DNA from: Tardiphaga sp. vice304 | Lineage (GTDB): Bacteria; Pseudomonadota; Alphaproteobacteria; Rhizobiales; Xanthobacteraceae | Length of the DNA stretch: 64,000 nucleotides | Assembly (NCBI RefSeq): GCF_007018905.1 | Contig: NZ_CP041402.1 | Location: forward strand, 4,576,001 to 4,640,000 | Reading direction: 5' to 3' | Part shown: piece after piece, positions 19,812 to 30,094 of the stretch | Layout: every line of letters begins with the position of its first letter | Position numbering within the stretch: the stretch's first letter is position 1 | The notes under the pieces: model-generated | What the model saw: the letters and a program-made list of their open reading frames with translations, nothing else | The model's database searches: none | Told to the model about the DNA's origin: nothing | Program-made: the position numbers and the translations under genes

Positions 19812-20660
19812 TCACGCCACTGTGACGGCAAGATCGGCCTCGACCAGCGCGCGCAATTCCGGCGTCACCTCCGGCCGCTGGCCGAACCACAGCTCAAACC
19901 CGCGCACCGCTTGGCACAGCAGCATGCCCAGACCATCCGCCGTGCGCAGCCCGCGCGCCTGCGCCGCCGCCAGCAACGGCGTCTGCAGCGGCACATAGAC
20001 GAGATCGGCCACCACGGCCGACGCCGGCAGCCGCGACAGGTCGATCGCCAGTTCCGGTTGGCCCTTCATGCCGAGCGAGGTGGTATTGGCCAGCAGGCCG
20101 GCGCGCGGAAGAACCGCGTCGACATCTTCCCACGGCGTTGCAATCACCCTGGCCCCGAACTTCCTGGCGAGTTCCTGTGCACGTTCGATGGTGCGGTTGG
20201 CGAGATGGATGCGCTTGATGCCGCGCTCCAGCAGGCCGAACACCACCGCACGCGACGAACCGCCAGCACCGAGCACCACCGCGTCCTCGGCGTGATCCCA
20301 GTCGTCGGCGCAGTGGTCGAGGTTGTCGATGAACCCCTCAATATCGGTATTCGTCGAGCGCAACGTGCCGTGGTCGTACCACAGCGTGTTGGCGGCGCCG
20401 ACGGCGCGCGCGCGCTGGTCCGGCGCGGTGAGATTCAGCACGCGCTCCTTGTGCGGGATGGTGACGTTGGCGCCGATATAGCCGTACTTCGACAGGTTCA
20501 TCACGAATTCGGCGACGCCCTCGGGCGGCACCGATTCGATGCTGTAGCCGCCGGCGATATCGAGGGTGCGCAACCAGTAGTGATGGATCAGGGGCGAACG
20601 CGAATGCGCGGCGGGCCAGCCGATTAGACAGGCGGCACGCGGCTTTATCAGATTAGGCAT
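19812..20660 (-). CDS. aroE: Shikimate dehydrogenase (NADP+)
   Basis: 282 aa. Reduces 3-dehydroshikimate in the aromatic amino acid pathway. Substrate motif GWPAAHSRSPLIHHYWL, catalytic Lys in NVTIPHKER, Asp in STNTDIEGF, NADP loop GAGGSSRAVVFGL with NRTIERAQ for the 2-prime phosphate, and C-terminal GLGMLLCQAVRGFELWFG. Standard length. In many rhizobia aroE sits beside coaE, dnaQ or maf near the origin; those are absent here. Confidence 0.95.
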   Translation of the reverse strand: MPNLIKPRAACLIGWPAAHSRSPLIHHYWLRTLDIAGGYSIESVPPEGVAEFVMNLSKYGYIGANVTIPHKERVLNLTAPDQRARAVGAANTLWYDHGTLRSTNTDIEGFIDNLDHCADDWDHAEDAVVLGAGGSSRAVVFGLLERGIKRIHLANRTIERAQELARKFGARVIATPWEDVDAVLPRAGLLANTTSLGMKGQPELAIDLSRLPASAVVADLVYVPLQTPLLAAAQARGLRTADGLGMLLCQAVRGFELWFGQRPEVTPELRALVEADLAVTVA

Positions 20661-20833
20661 CGATCATCCTTCGCCTCGAACCGAGGCGTAGCTGTCACAA
20701 GAATCATGGTGAGATGTTGGCTGTCATTGACGCGACAGGCGAGCACGCTCTGCAAAGCTTGCACACATGAATGCGCGGCGGGCGCGGAAAACAGATCGCG
20801 TCGCGATCCGGGCCGTAGCCGGGCGCGATGCCG

Positions 20834-22558
20834 TCAGTGCAAGGTTGCCGGCTCCAGATCGGGCACAGCCAAAGACTGCTTCAGTTCGGCTACGGCGCTC
20901 GCTACCGTCGCGCGGTATTTCACCAGCGGCGGCCGTGCGCCGTGAGTCAGCAGCGCGCGGCGCACCGGTTGCGACGTTCCGGTGAGAATGACGCGCACGC
21001 CCTTCCCGGCCGCCTTGGCGGCAATGCCCTTGATGGCGTTGGCGGCGGTGGAATCGAGGAACGGCACCGCGGCAAAATCGATCACGAAGGCCTTGTGGTG
21101 CGGCGAGATGCCGTCGAGCACCGATCCGACGGTGGAGGCGACGCCGAAGAAGAATGCCCCGGTGATGCGATAGACCAGCACGTCGGGATCGCTGGCGAGA
21201 GCAGCGTCGTAGGGCACGCGGCTGCCATCGGCATTGTCGGCCTGATCGGCGACATCCAGCCCGTCGGCCTCGATGCCGGTGGTCTCCGACATGCGGTGGA
21301 TGAACAATACCGCGCCGAGCGCGAAGCCGACCACGATTCCCTCGGTGAGGTCGCGGAAGATGGTGAGCAGAAACGTCGCCAGCAGCACCACGGCATCGCC
21401 CCAGGACGAGCGCAGCAGGATGCTGAAATCATGCTTGTCGGCCATGTTCCAGGCCACCACCGCCAGCACGGCGGCAAGCGCGGCCAGCGGAATATAGCTC
21501 GCCAGCGGGGCCGCCAGCAGGATGAAGCAAAGCAGGAAAACGGAATGCAGCATGCCGGCCACCGGGCCATGGGCGCCGGCGCGGACGTTGGTCGCGGTGC
21601 GCGCGATGGTGCCGGTGACGCAGATGCCGCCGAACATCGCCGATCCGATATTGGCGATGCCCTGCGCCACCAACTCGCAATTGGAGCGGTGGCGCCGCCC
21701 GGTCATGCCATCTGCAACCACGGCGGACAGCAGCGACTCGATGGCGCCGAGCAGCGCGAAGGCGATCGCGTCGGGCAAGACCGCCAGGGCTTTGGTCGCC
21801 GACATCGTGGGCCAGCTTGGCAGCGGGAAGGATTGCGGGATGCCGCCGAAGCGGGTGCCGATGGTTTCCACCGGCAGCCCCATGAGCGCCGCCGCCGCCG
21901 CGCTGACGATCACCGCGATCAGGATGCCGGGCCAGGACGGCCGCCGTTTGCGCAAGCCCAGAATGATCGCCAGCGACGCCACGGTGACGGCCACGGCCGC
22001 GCTATTCACCGTCGGCAGGGCGCGGCCGAGCGCTTCCAGCTTCGGCAGCAATTCTCCGGGCTCCTTGCCCGCCAGCGTCAGCCCGAGCAGGTCCTTGATC
22101 TGGGTGGCGAAGATGATGACGGCGATGCCGGCGGTGAAGCCGACGGTGACCGGATAGGGGATAAATTTGATGTAGGTGCCGAGCCGTAGAAAGCCCGCGG
22201 CCATCAGCAGCACGCCGGACATCAGGGTGGCGAGGATCAGCCCGTCGATGCCATGGCGGCCGACGCAAATGGCAACCAGCACGATGAAAGCGCCGGCGGG
22301 ACCGCCGATCTGAAACCGGCTGCCGCCGAAGGCCGACACCAGGAAACCGCCGATCACCGCGGTGACCATGCCGCGATCCGGCGAAGTGCCCGAGGCGATG
22401 GCGATCGCCATCGACAAGGGCAGCGCCACGATCGCCACGGTAAGGCCGGCCAGGACATCGGCGCGCAATTGCGCCAGCCCGTAGCCTTCGCGCAGTACTG
22501 TGACCAGTTTGGGCGTGAACAGTTCGGCGAAAGTCGGCTGTGATCGTGCCTGCCGCAT
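20834..22558 (-). CDS. SulP-family anion transporter with STAS domain
   Basis: 574 aa. About 10-12 membrane helices: AGLTVAIVALPLSMAIAIASG with the SulP signature, GGSRFQIGGPAGAFIVLVA, VGFTAGIAVIIFATQIKDLLG. The C-terminal cytoplasmic STAS domain includes AFVIDFAAVPFLDSTAANAIKGIA, where SulP proteins carry a regulatory Ser/Asp. Family members move sulfate, bicarbonate or dicarboxylates; the carried ion cannot be told from sequence. Proximity to an exported carbonic anhydrase about 2 kb away is suggestive for bicarbonate but weak. ATG at 22558. Confidence 0.9.
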   Translation of the reverse strand: MRQARSQPTFAELFTPKLVTVLREGYGLAQLRADVLAGLTVAIVALPLSMAIAIASGTSPDRGMVTAVIGGFLVSAFGGSRFQIGGPAGAFIVLVAICVGRHGIDGLILATLMSGVLLMAAGFLRLGTYIKFIPYPVTVGFTAGIAVIIFATQIKDLLGLTLAGKEPGELLPKLEALGRALPTVNSAAVAVTVASLAIILGLRKRRPSWPGILIAVIVSAAAAALMGLPVETIGTRFGGIPQSFPLPSWPTMSATKALAVLPDAIAFALLGAIESLLSAVVADGMTGRRHRSNCELVAQGIANIGSAMFGGICVTGTIARTATNVRAGAHGPVAGMLHSVFLLCFILLAAPLASYIPLAALAAVLAVVAWNMADKHDFSILLRSSWGDAVVLLATFLLTIFRDLTEGIVVGFALGAVLFIHRMSETTGIEADGLDVADQADNADGSRVPYDAALASDPDVLVYRITGAFFFGVASTVGSVLDGISPHHKAFVIDFAAVPFLDSTAANAIKGIAAKAAGKGVRVILTGTSQPVRRALLTHGARPPLVKYRATVASAVAELKQSLAVPDLEPATLH

Positions 22559-22675
22559 TAAACCCGTTCGCTCCGATGATTTCCGACTCAGACCTTATCA
22601 TGCGCCGGCAGGTGATCGGTGGGTTGATCAGGATCAAGTCGGGGCGGGAAATGGCAACTTCGTCCGCCAACATCC

Positions 22676-22705
22676 TTGACGCTATCAATTAATTGGGGGT
22701 ACATT
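22676..22705 (+). promoter_or_regulatory. Sigma70-type promoter of brnTA
   Basis: TTGACG, 18-bp spacer, TACATT. The predicted transcription start (around 22712) falls on the GTG start of brnT, so the mRNA would have almost no leader. The AT-rich AATTAATT in the spacer is a possible operator for the BrnTA complex. Confidence 0.6.
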
Positions 22706-22712
22706 TAATCGT

Positions 22713-22991
22713 GTGAAGATCGTGTTCGATCCGGCCAAACGTCAGGCGGCTCTCGATGACCGGGGCCTGAATTTTGCTGACGCGGCGATCTTATTCGATG
22801 GGCCGACCATTACTGTCGAGGACACGCGTCGCAAATACGGCGAGACTCGCTACCAGACGGTCGGGTTTCTGGCGGGCCGGATGGTGATGGTGGTCTGGAC
22901 ACCGCGCGGCGAGGCGCGGCATGTGATGTCGATGAGGAAGTGCAATGCCCGTGAAAAAGCGATCTATCAAAAGCGATTTAACCAGGGTTGA
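22713..22991 (+). CDS. brnT: BrnT family toxin (DUF497)
   Basis: 92 aa, the usual BrnT length. Opening MKIVFDPAKRQAALDDRGLNF (GTG start), then FADAAILFDGPTITVEDTRRKYGETRYQTVGFLAGRMVMVVWT and the ending REKAIYQKR, all typical of BrnT. RelE-like RNase that blocks translation; neutralised by BrnA. The gene overlaps brnA by 47 bp, so translation is coupled. No ribosome site is visible because the promoter is so close. Confidence 0.9.
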   Translation: MKIVFDPAKRQAALDDRGLNFADAAILFDGPTITVEDTRRKYGETRYQTVGFLAGRMVMVVWTPRGEARHVMSMRKCNAREKAIYQKRFNQG

Positions 22992-23238
22992 CGCGCATCG
23001 CATCACGGCAGCCGAATACGACGAAGCGCCCGAACTCACCAAAGAGATGCTCGACCGCGCTGAAATTCGCCACGGCGATACCATCGTAAAGCGCGGCCGG
23101 CCGCCGCTCGACAGCCCCAAGGAGGCTGTCAAGCTGCGGCTCGATCACGATGTGCTTGCCGCCTACCGCAAGACCGGAAGCGGCTGGCAGACACGCATCA
23201 ATGCGGATCTGCGCAAGGCGGCGCGCAAGCTCGGCTGA
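22945..23238 (+). CDS. brnA: BrnA family antitoxin
   Basis: 97 aa, starting at ATG 22945 inside brnT. Middle region TAAEYDEAPELTKEMLDRAE is the BrnT-binding helical part seen across BrnA proteins; the C-terminus KLRLDHDVLAAYRKTGSGWQ followed by TRINADLRKA is a ribbon-helix-helix DNA-binding fold. With BrnT it should repress the promoter at 22676-22705. The pair is a typical type II module and may be mobile, although base composition here is not distinct. Confidence 0.9.
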   Translation: MPVKKRSIKSDLTRVDAHRITAAEYDEAPELTKEMLDRAEIRHGDTIVKRGRPPLDSPKEAVKLRLDHDVLAAYRKTGSGWQTRINADLRKAARKLG

Positions 23239-23261
23239 TCGCCTGCGAAATCGCATCGCTG

Positions 23262-23756
23262 CTATCCGGCAAACAGCGCTGATATGTCCGATCGTTCCAG
23301 TAAGCGGTGCTTTTTGCCGTCAAAACTATCGAACATCGTAAGATGGCCGGCAAACGAACTCGAGGTCGAGCGATGCCAGTAGGCCTCGGCCCATGCGAGG
23401 AGTTCAGCATGTTGTACGGCCGTCGCGCCGGTCGAGGGACCCCGGCTGGCGAGCCCATCGCTGCAGACGGTCCAAGGCATATCCAGCCAGACCAGGCTGG
23501 TTGCAAACGGTAGCGCCACCGCGGCGAGCCAGCCAAAGACGCCTTCGATGACCCAGCGTGGTTCTGAGGCCACAGCCGATACCATCGACATGGCCTGGTC
23601 CTCGTCGCGTTTGACGCTTACTCCTTCCTGCCAATGTATCCGATCGAGATCGTGGGCGCGGCAATCAAGCCGCCGAGCCACGTCTCGCGCCAGCGTACTC
23701 TTGCCCGAGCCGCTATTGCCGATGATGACGACGCGAGGTCCGAGCATCATCGGCAA
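23262..23756 (-). CDS. P-loop nucleoside/adenylate kinase-like protein (FlaR/topology-modulation type)
   Basis: 164 aa. Walker A GNSGSGKSTLARDVA at about 12-26, then CRAHDLDRIHWQEG, WVIEGVFGW, and SLVWLDMPW, the pattern of small AAA_17/adenylate-kinase-like proteins annotated as DNA topology modulation protein. The phosphate acceptor is unknown. The start lies 6 bp after the stop of the EF-G-like gene on the same strand, so the two are probably cotranscribed. Convergent with brnA, 23 bp apart. Confidence 0.8.
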   Translation of the reverse strand: MPMMLGPRVVIIGNSGSGKSTLARDVARRLDCRAHDLDRIHWQEGVSVKRDEDQAMSMVSAVASEPRWVIEGVFGWLAAVALPFATSLVWLDMPWTVCSDGLASRGPSTGATAVQHAELLAWAEAYWHRSTSSSFAGHLTMFDSFDGKKHRLLERSDISALFAG

Positions 23757-23762
23757 GCCATT

Positions 23763-25820
23763 TCACGCCGCGACGCGGTGCGCGGCGATGATCTGGTCGG
23801 CGGCGCGGCCGGTGACTTCGGCCATGTGGTCGAAGGCGCGGGTGTAGCTGCCGGCGCCGGCGGTCGCGGAGCGCAGTTCGACGATCAGGTCGCCGATCTC
23901 CGCTTCCGGCAACATCGCCCGCACCACGTCCCAATGCGGCCAGCCCTCGCGCGTATCGAAGCCCAGGATATGGCCACGGCGATGCGACAGGATGGCGTTG
24001 ATCTTCGCCGTCGCGTCGGTCGGACACACGACCTCCACGAGATGGATCGGCTCCAGCAGCACCGGCTGGCATTGCGGCAGCGCGTCGGTGACGCCGATCC
24101 GCGCCGCCGTGCGAAACGCCATGTCGGAGGAATCGACGCTGTGGAACGAGCCGTCGGTCAGCGTCACCTCGATATCGACCACCGGGAAGCCGAGCGGGCC
24201 GCGCACCAGCGCGTCGGCAACGCCGTCCCCGACCGCCGGAATGTAGTTGCGCGGCACTGCGCCGCCGACCACCTTCTCGGCAAAGGCAAAGCCGGAGCCG
24301 CGAGGCAGCGGCCGGATCTCCAGCACGACGTCGCCGAACTGGCCGTGTCCGCCGGACTGCTTCTTGTGACGGCCGCGCTGCGTGACCGGCTGCCGGATCG
24401 TCTCGCGATAGCCGATCGCGGGCGGCTGCGCCTTGACGTCGATGCCGAAGCGATCGTGCAGCCGCTCCAGCGCGACGCGCAGATGCATCTCGCCCTGCCC
24501 CCACAGCACCACCTCATGGTGCCCGGCGGGCGTCACCACCTGCAGCGAGCCGTCCTCGTCGGTGAGGCGCTGCAAGGCCTGGCCGAGCTTGACGTCGTCC
24601 TTGCGGTCGGTGGCGGCGAGCGCCATCGCCAGCACCGGCGGCGCCGGCTTGACGGTCACCAGCGCCGCGGGTGTCGCCTTGCCGGACGACAGCGTATCGC
24701 CGGTGTGGACGTGATCGAGCTTGCCTAGCGCGACCACCTCGCCGGCCTCTGCCGCCGCGCGCTTGCTGTCATGCGCGCCGTGGGCGGCGAGAATGGCGCC
24801 GATGCGGCCGCTTTCGCCGGTTGAGGCCTGCAGCGTCGCGCCATCGTCGAGCTCACCGGTCAGCACGCGCGCCAGCGACAGCTTGCCGCCATGCTGCAGA
24901 TGGGCGGACTTCATGACGTAAGCGAGCGCGTCCGGGCCCGCGGCGCCGAGACGCCTGGCGGTGGCCGTGATATCCGGCGCCTCGTGGCGCAGCGCCTTCA
25001 ATAGCCGCAGCACGCCGTTTTCGCGCAGCGCCGAGCCGAGCAGCACCGGACAGATCAGGCCCTCGCGTAATTCGCGCGCGAGATCGTCGAACACCGCGTC
25101 ACGCGGCGGCTCGATATCCTCGAGCAACTGCTCCATCAGCGAGTCGTCATGGTCGGCGAGCTTCTCCAGCATCGAGAACCGCGCTTCCTTCTCGCGCGCG
25201 AGGTCGCCGCCGTCGAGCGCGATCACTTCGGAGGCCTTGTGCTCGCGATAGACAAAGGCCCGCTCCAGCGCCAGGTCGGCGAAGCCGACGATCAGGTCCC
25301 CGTTCCAGATCGGGATTTGCCGCAGTACCAGCGGAATCCGCGACGCCGGCTGGAGCGTGTCGAGCGTCTCGCGCATGCGCTTGCTGGCACGGTCGATCTT
25401 GTTGAGAAACAGAAACCGCGGGATCTGGCGGTCCTCGAGTTCGCGCAGCACCAGTTGCAGCTGCGGCAGCTTGCGCTCGTCGGCCTCGCAGACCACGACG
25501 GCGGCATCCACCACCGGAATCGCGGCGCGCATGTCGTGCAAAAATTCCACCGAGCCCGGGCAATCGATGAAAGTGTAGCTGTCGCCCATGAAGCTGGTGG
25601 TGACGGCGTTGAGGGAGACGCCCATCTTGTGGTGCCGGGCCTCGGCCGAGACGTCACCGACACTGGTCCCGGCATCGACACTGCCGACCCGCGGGATCGC
25701 CCCGGTGCGGGCGAGGATGGCTTCGAGAAGTGTGGTTTTTCCGCTCTGGAAAGGGCCCACCAGCGCAATGCATCGTGCAGGGCGCTGTGGACCGCGGGGA
25801 CTTATCAGGTCATGTCCCAT
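23763..25820 (-). CDS. Elongation factor G-like protein with altered G domain
   Basis: 685 aa, close to EF-G length. G1 is GPFQSGKT (22-29) and G4 NKID, but the G3 motif reads DCPGS (86-90) instead of DTPGH, so Ser90 replaces the His that drives GTP hydrolysis. The switch-I RGITI stretch is replaced by KMGVSL. Domains II-V follow (YVMKSAHLQHGGKLSLARVL; VVLWGQGEMHLRVALERLHD; PLGFPVVDIEVTLTDGSFHSVDSS; PAGAGSYTR-like end GAGSYTRAFDHM). This is the EF-G-like (FusA2-type) group, not the main translocase. Function unknown; cotranscribed with a P-loop kinase. Confidence 0.88.
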   Translation of the reverse strand: MGHDLISPRGPQRPARCIALVGPFQSGKTTLLEAILARTGAIPRVGSVDAGTSVGDVSAEARHHKMGVSLNAVTTSFMGDSYTFIDCPGSVEFLHDMRAAIPVVDAAVVVCEADERKLPQLQLVLRELEDRQIPRFLFLNKIDRASKRMRETLDTLQPASRIPLVLRQIPIWNGDLIVGFADLALERAFVYREHKASEVIALDGGDLAREKEARFSMLEKLADHDDSLMEQLLEDIEPPRDAVFDDLARELREGLICPVLLGSALRENGVLRLLKALRHEAPDITATARRLGAAGPDALAYVMKSAHLQHGGKLSLARVLTGELDDGATLQASTGESGRIGAILAAHGAHDSKRAAAEAGEVVALGKLDHVHTGDTLSSGKATPAALVTVKPAPPVLAMALAATDRKDDVKLGQALQRLTDEDGSLQVVTPAGHHEVVLWGQGEMHLRVALERLHDRFGIDVKAQPPAIGYRETIRQPVTQRGRHKKQSGGHGQFGDVVLEIRPLPRGSGFAFAEKVVGGAVPRNYIPAVGDGVADALVRGPLGFPVVDIEVTLTDGSFHSVDSSDMAFRTAARIGVTDALPQCQPVLLEPIHLVEVVCPTDATAKINAILSHRRGHILGFDTREGWPHWDVVRAMLPEAEIGDLIVELRSATAGAGSYTRAFDHMAEVTGRAADQIIAAHRVAA

Positions 25821-25942
25821 TGCCGCCTCCTGATCTGGAGCTCGGCCCGTGATTGGGTCGGCGACGGGATCGTCTGCCCGGTCTGCGCATTTGGCAAGAT
25901 GGAAAATGTAGTTCGATATGAAGTCGTATTGCAGTCCCTTCT

Positions 25943-26080
25943 TCCTTCTCCCCTTGTGGGAGAAGGTGGCACGGCCGAAGGCCGTGACGGATGAGGGGTT
26001 ACTGGGCTCGAAGTTTGTGGCTACCCCTCACCCGTCCGCGCTACGCGCGGCCACCCTCTCCCACAAGGGGAGAGGGAAGA
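25943..26080. repeat. Dispersed palindromic repeat, CTCCCC family, full copy 2
   Basis: Same outer arms (CTTCTCCCCTTGTGGGAGAA and its partner CTCTCCCACAAGGGGAGAGG) and inner hairpins as 10911-11051. It lies between the EF-G-like gene start and the DUF992 gene end. Confidence 0.85.
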
Positions 26081-26101
26081 AAGAAGTGCAGAGTCTTGCT
26101 G

Positions 26102-26578
26102 TTATCGGCCCGGACGCAGCTCGAGGCTTTCCAGCCCGGCCGCGACGTTCAGTCCCGTCGAGCCCTGCAGGCTGAGCGGCTGCAGCGCGATCGAATTGGC
26201 GGAGCCGCCGACCAGCACGTTGGCGCCAAGGCCGACGCCGAACGAGGCCGAGCCCTGTGCTCCCGCATAATTGCCGGACAGGTCGCCCATTCCGGCGCGC
26301 TCGACGGGGGCGAACACCGCCCAGGACAACGCCGTCGATTCGGTGATGCCGAGGTCGATGCCGACCTTGCGGATGGTGGCGACATAGGGCTGGTCGGGGC
26401 GGCCGGTGGACAGCAGCACACAACCGAGATTGGTGACCGAGCCGACGATGAAGCCGACGCTGGCGCCGCCGCGGCAATTGAGGACGCCGATCTGGACGGT
26501 CTGTGGCGACTGCGCCTGAGCGCTCGAGGCGACCAGGATCGATGCGGCAAGTCCGAGAAACAGCGACGGGCGGTTCAT
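26102..26578 (-). CDS. DUF992 exported protein (copy 1)
   Basis: 158 aa from ATG 26578. Signal peptide about 22 residues ending SAQAQS. Mature core VQIGVLNCRGGASVGFIVGS, CVLLSTGRPDQPYVATIRKVGIDLG, AQGSASFGVGLGANVLVGGS, and the closing LQPLSLQGSTGLNVAAGLESLEL mark DUF992, an alphaproteobacterial periplasmic family with a conserved Cys pair (C33 and C53 or so) likely to form a disulfide. Function unknown. A paralogue lies at 26809-27324 on the same strand; a terminator separates them. Confidence 0.85.
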   Translation of the reverse strand: MNRPSLFLGLAASILVASSAQAQSPQTVQIGVLNCRGGASVGFIVGSVTNLGCVLLSTGRPDQPYVATIRKVGIDLGITESTALSWAVFAPVERAGMGDLSGNYAGAQGSASFGVGLGANVLVGGSANSIALQPLSLQGSTGLNVAAGLESLELRPGR

Positions 26579-26762
26579 GGCGAATTCTCCGATGCGGTGA
26601 TGTTGAATTAGGAGTGCCAGACAACGGTAACGGGAGCTACCGAAAATGTACCAACTGGCTCCCATCGAACGGCGGCGCTCAACACCTCTCCCCGCTGGGG
26701 AGAGGTGGTCGCGAGGCTACCGATCCTCATAATCGCTGACGCCGTCGTGACAACGGCAGGCC

Positions 26763-26793
26763 AAAAAAAAGGCCCGCTTGCGCGGGCCTTTTT
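26763..26793. terminator. Bidirectional terminator between DUF992 genes
   Basis: GGCCCGC, loop TTGC, GCGGGCC, flanked by eight A on one side and TTTTT on the other. It lies 15 bp after the stop of the 26809-27324 gene and should end it on the minus strand. Confidence 0.88.
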
Positions 26794-26808
26794 CAACCAA
26801 GCCGAAGC

Positions 26809-27324
26809 TTAGTGGTGACGACGATGGTGACGCATGCGACGGCGCTTCTCGGGAGCGGCCGGGGTCAGCTGCAGTTCGACGATGCCGGCAGCGACGTTGA
26901 AGCCGGTCTGGCCCTGAACGCTGATCGGCTGCAGGGTGAACTGGTTGCCATTGCCGCCGAGCAGGAAGTTGCCGCCGAAGCCGATGCCGACCGAGGCGTT
27001 GGAACCAACGCCACCGTAGCTGCCGGCGAGCGCGCCGCGGGGCACGCGCGCGTAGGGTGCGAAGGCGGTCCACTGCACGGTGGTGTTCTGGGTGAAGCCG
27101 AGATCGAGGCCGAAACGACGGATCGTAGCGACGTAACGCTCGGCGCGGCCACCTTCGCTCTGGAACACGCAGTTGAGGGTGGCGTTCGAACCGACGACGA
27201 AGGAGACGTTCTGGCCGCCGGTGCACTCGAGCACGCCGACGCGGACGCCCTGCTGCGCGTTGGCGGAGGCGAACGACGCCACCAGAGCAACCGTGGCTAT
27301 ACCGAACATTTTGGAGATCTGCAT
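26809..27324 (-). CDS. DUF992 exported protein (copy 2) with basic His/Arg tail
   Basis: 171 aa from ATG 27324. Signal peptide ends SFASANAQQ. The body matches its neighbour: VRVGVLECTGGQNVSFVVGS, CVFQSEGGRAERYVATIRRFGLDLG, GSNASVGIGFGGNFLLGGNG, LQPISVQGQTGFNVAAGIVELQL. Two Cys probably pair. Unlike the other copy it ends in a strongly basic EKRRRMRHHRRHH, which could bind the outer membrane, nucleic acid or metal. Function unknown. Confidence 0.85.
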   Translation of the reverse strand: MQISKMFGIATVALVASFASANAQQGVRVGVLECTGGQNVSFVVGSNATLNCVFQSEGGRAERYVATIRRFGLDLGFTQNTTVQWTAFAPYARVPRGALAGSYGGVGSNASVGIGFGGNFLLGGNGNQFTLQPISVQGQTGFNVAAGIVELQLTPAAPEKRRRMRHHRRHH

Positions 27325-27450
27325 TTGCAACTTGCCTTTTTTAGGTTTGGAATTACGTGGCGGACAGGAGGGAAGCGCCGTGTTCAAAACAAGGCGCTTC
27401 CTTGAATAAGGCGACAAATCGTCGCAAGTTCCGAAGTTATCTGACAAAGA

Positions 27451-29048
<1,598 letters not shown>

Positions 29049-29702
29049 ATGTACAAGCTCTATTCGATGCAGCGCTCCGGCAATAGCTACAAGGTCCGCC
29101 TTGCGCTGGCGTTTTTGGACGCGCCCTATCGCGCCATCGAGGTCGATATTCTACGCGGTGAAAGCCGCACGCCGGAATTCCTTGCCAAGAATCCGAGCGG
29201 CCAGGTACCGCTGCTCGAAATCGATGACGGCCGCTACCTCGCCGAATCAAACGCCATCCTGTGGTACGTCGCGATCGGCACCTCGCTGGCGCCGGATTCG
29301 CGGATGGACCGCGCCGAGACGCTGCAGTGGATGTTCTTCGAGCAGCACGCGCTGGAGCCGAACCTCGGCGCCGCGTATTTCTGGCTGTGCCTGGTGCGCG
29401 GCGGCCGCGACCTGCAGACCCACGCGCTGGAAGACTGGATGGAGCGCGGCTATGCGGCGCTGCAGGTGATGGAAGACCATCTCCAGACCAACGACTTCTT
29501 CGCCGCAGGCCAGCTGACCATCGCGGACATCGCTCTGTACGGCTACACCCATGTCGCCGAGCAGTGCGATTTCGACCTCGACAGTTTCCCCGCGGTGCGT
29601 CGCTGGTTGCGCCGCGTCGAGCAGTCGCCGGGCTTCGTGGCCATGGACTGGCGGCCGGCCGACGCGGAGTTCGACACGCTCGACCTGGCCGCCGAGGCTT
29701 AA
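29049..29702 (+). CDS. Glutathione S-transferase family protein
   Basis: 217 aa. Thioredoxin-like domain MYKLYSMQRSGNSYKVRLAL with GESRTPEFLAKNPSGQVPLLEIDDG and AESNAILWYVA for glutathione contacts, then a helical domain with LTIADIALYGYTHVAE. Same subfamily as 12360-12944. The serine in MQRSGNS may be the catalytic residue, as in other bacterial GSTs. Followed by a clear terminator, so likely monocistronic. Substrate unknown. Confidence 0.9.
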   Translation: MYKLYSMQRSGNSYKVRLALAFLDAPYRAIEVDILRGESRTPEFLAKNPSGQVPLLEIDDGRYLAESNAILWYVAIGTSLAPDSRMDRAETLQWMFFEQHALEPNLGAAYFWLCLVRGGRDLQTHALEDWMERGYAALQVMEDHLQTNDFFAAGQLTIADIALYGYTHVAEQCDFDLDSFPAVRRWLRRVEQSPGFVAMDWRPADAEFDTLDLAAEA

Positions 29703-29715
29703 AAGCGCAAAATAG

Positions 29716-29746
29716 CGGGCATAACGGCCGGTTATGCCGTTTTTTC
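29716..29746 (+). terminator. Intrinsic terminator after the GST gene
   Basis: GGGCATAAC, loop GGCCG, GTTATGCC, then GTTTTTT. Placed 14 bp after the stop codon. Confidence 0.88.
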
Positions 29747-29844
29747 GCCACGTTTGCGCGGGTGTTTGCCCAAATCTTGCCGGCTACTCCCTTCAGATTG
29801 CTAGTGCGCGGGTGATTCGCCCGCGATTTGAAGGATTTACGACC

Positions 29845-30024
29845 ATGATCCGGTCGCTTCGCGTTGTTGCAGGATTTGAGCCCCGTCCCGCCACTGTAGA
29901 ATCCACCCGCCTCGGCCAAGCCGTCGCCGCCACACTGGCGGTGGCCTGCCTGTCGGTATGCCTGATCGTGACGCTGACGCTGTTGACCCTCAAGGTCGCG
30001 ACAGCGATGCCCCTGCCGGCCTGA
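29845..30024 (+). CDS. Small single-span membrane protein, 59 aa
   Basis: ATG 29845 follows AAGGATTTACGACC. The protein has a short polar start ([20 protein letters not shown]) and one long hydrophobic span ([24 protein letters not shown]). No known family recognised. It sits 70 bp upstream of the PQQ-type sugar dehydrogenase gene on the same strand. Possibly a membrane-bound regulator or accessory; real coding is supported by the ribosome site and hydrophobic pattern only. Confidence 0.55.
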   Translation: MIRSLRVVAGFEPRPATVESTRLGQAVAATLAVACLSVCLIVTLTLLTLKVATAMPLPA

Positions 30025-30094
30025 CGGGTCGTTACCTCCATCCGCCGACGCGCTGACAGGTATCGCGTCCCCGCCTCCGCAACGGAGCCATCCG

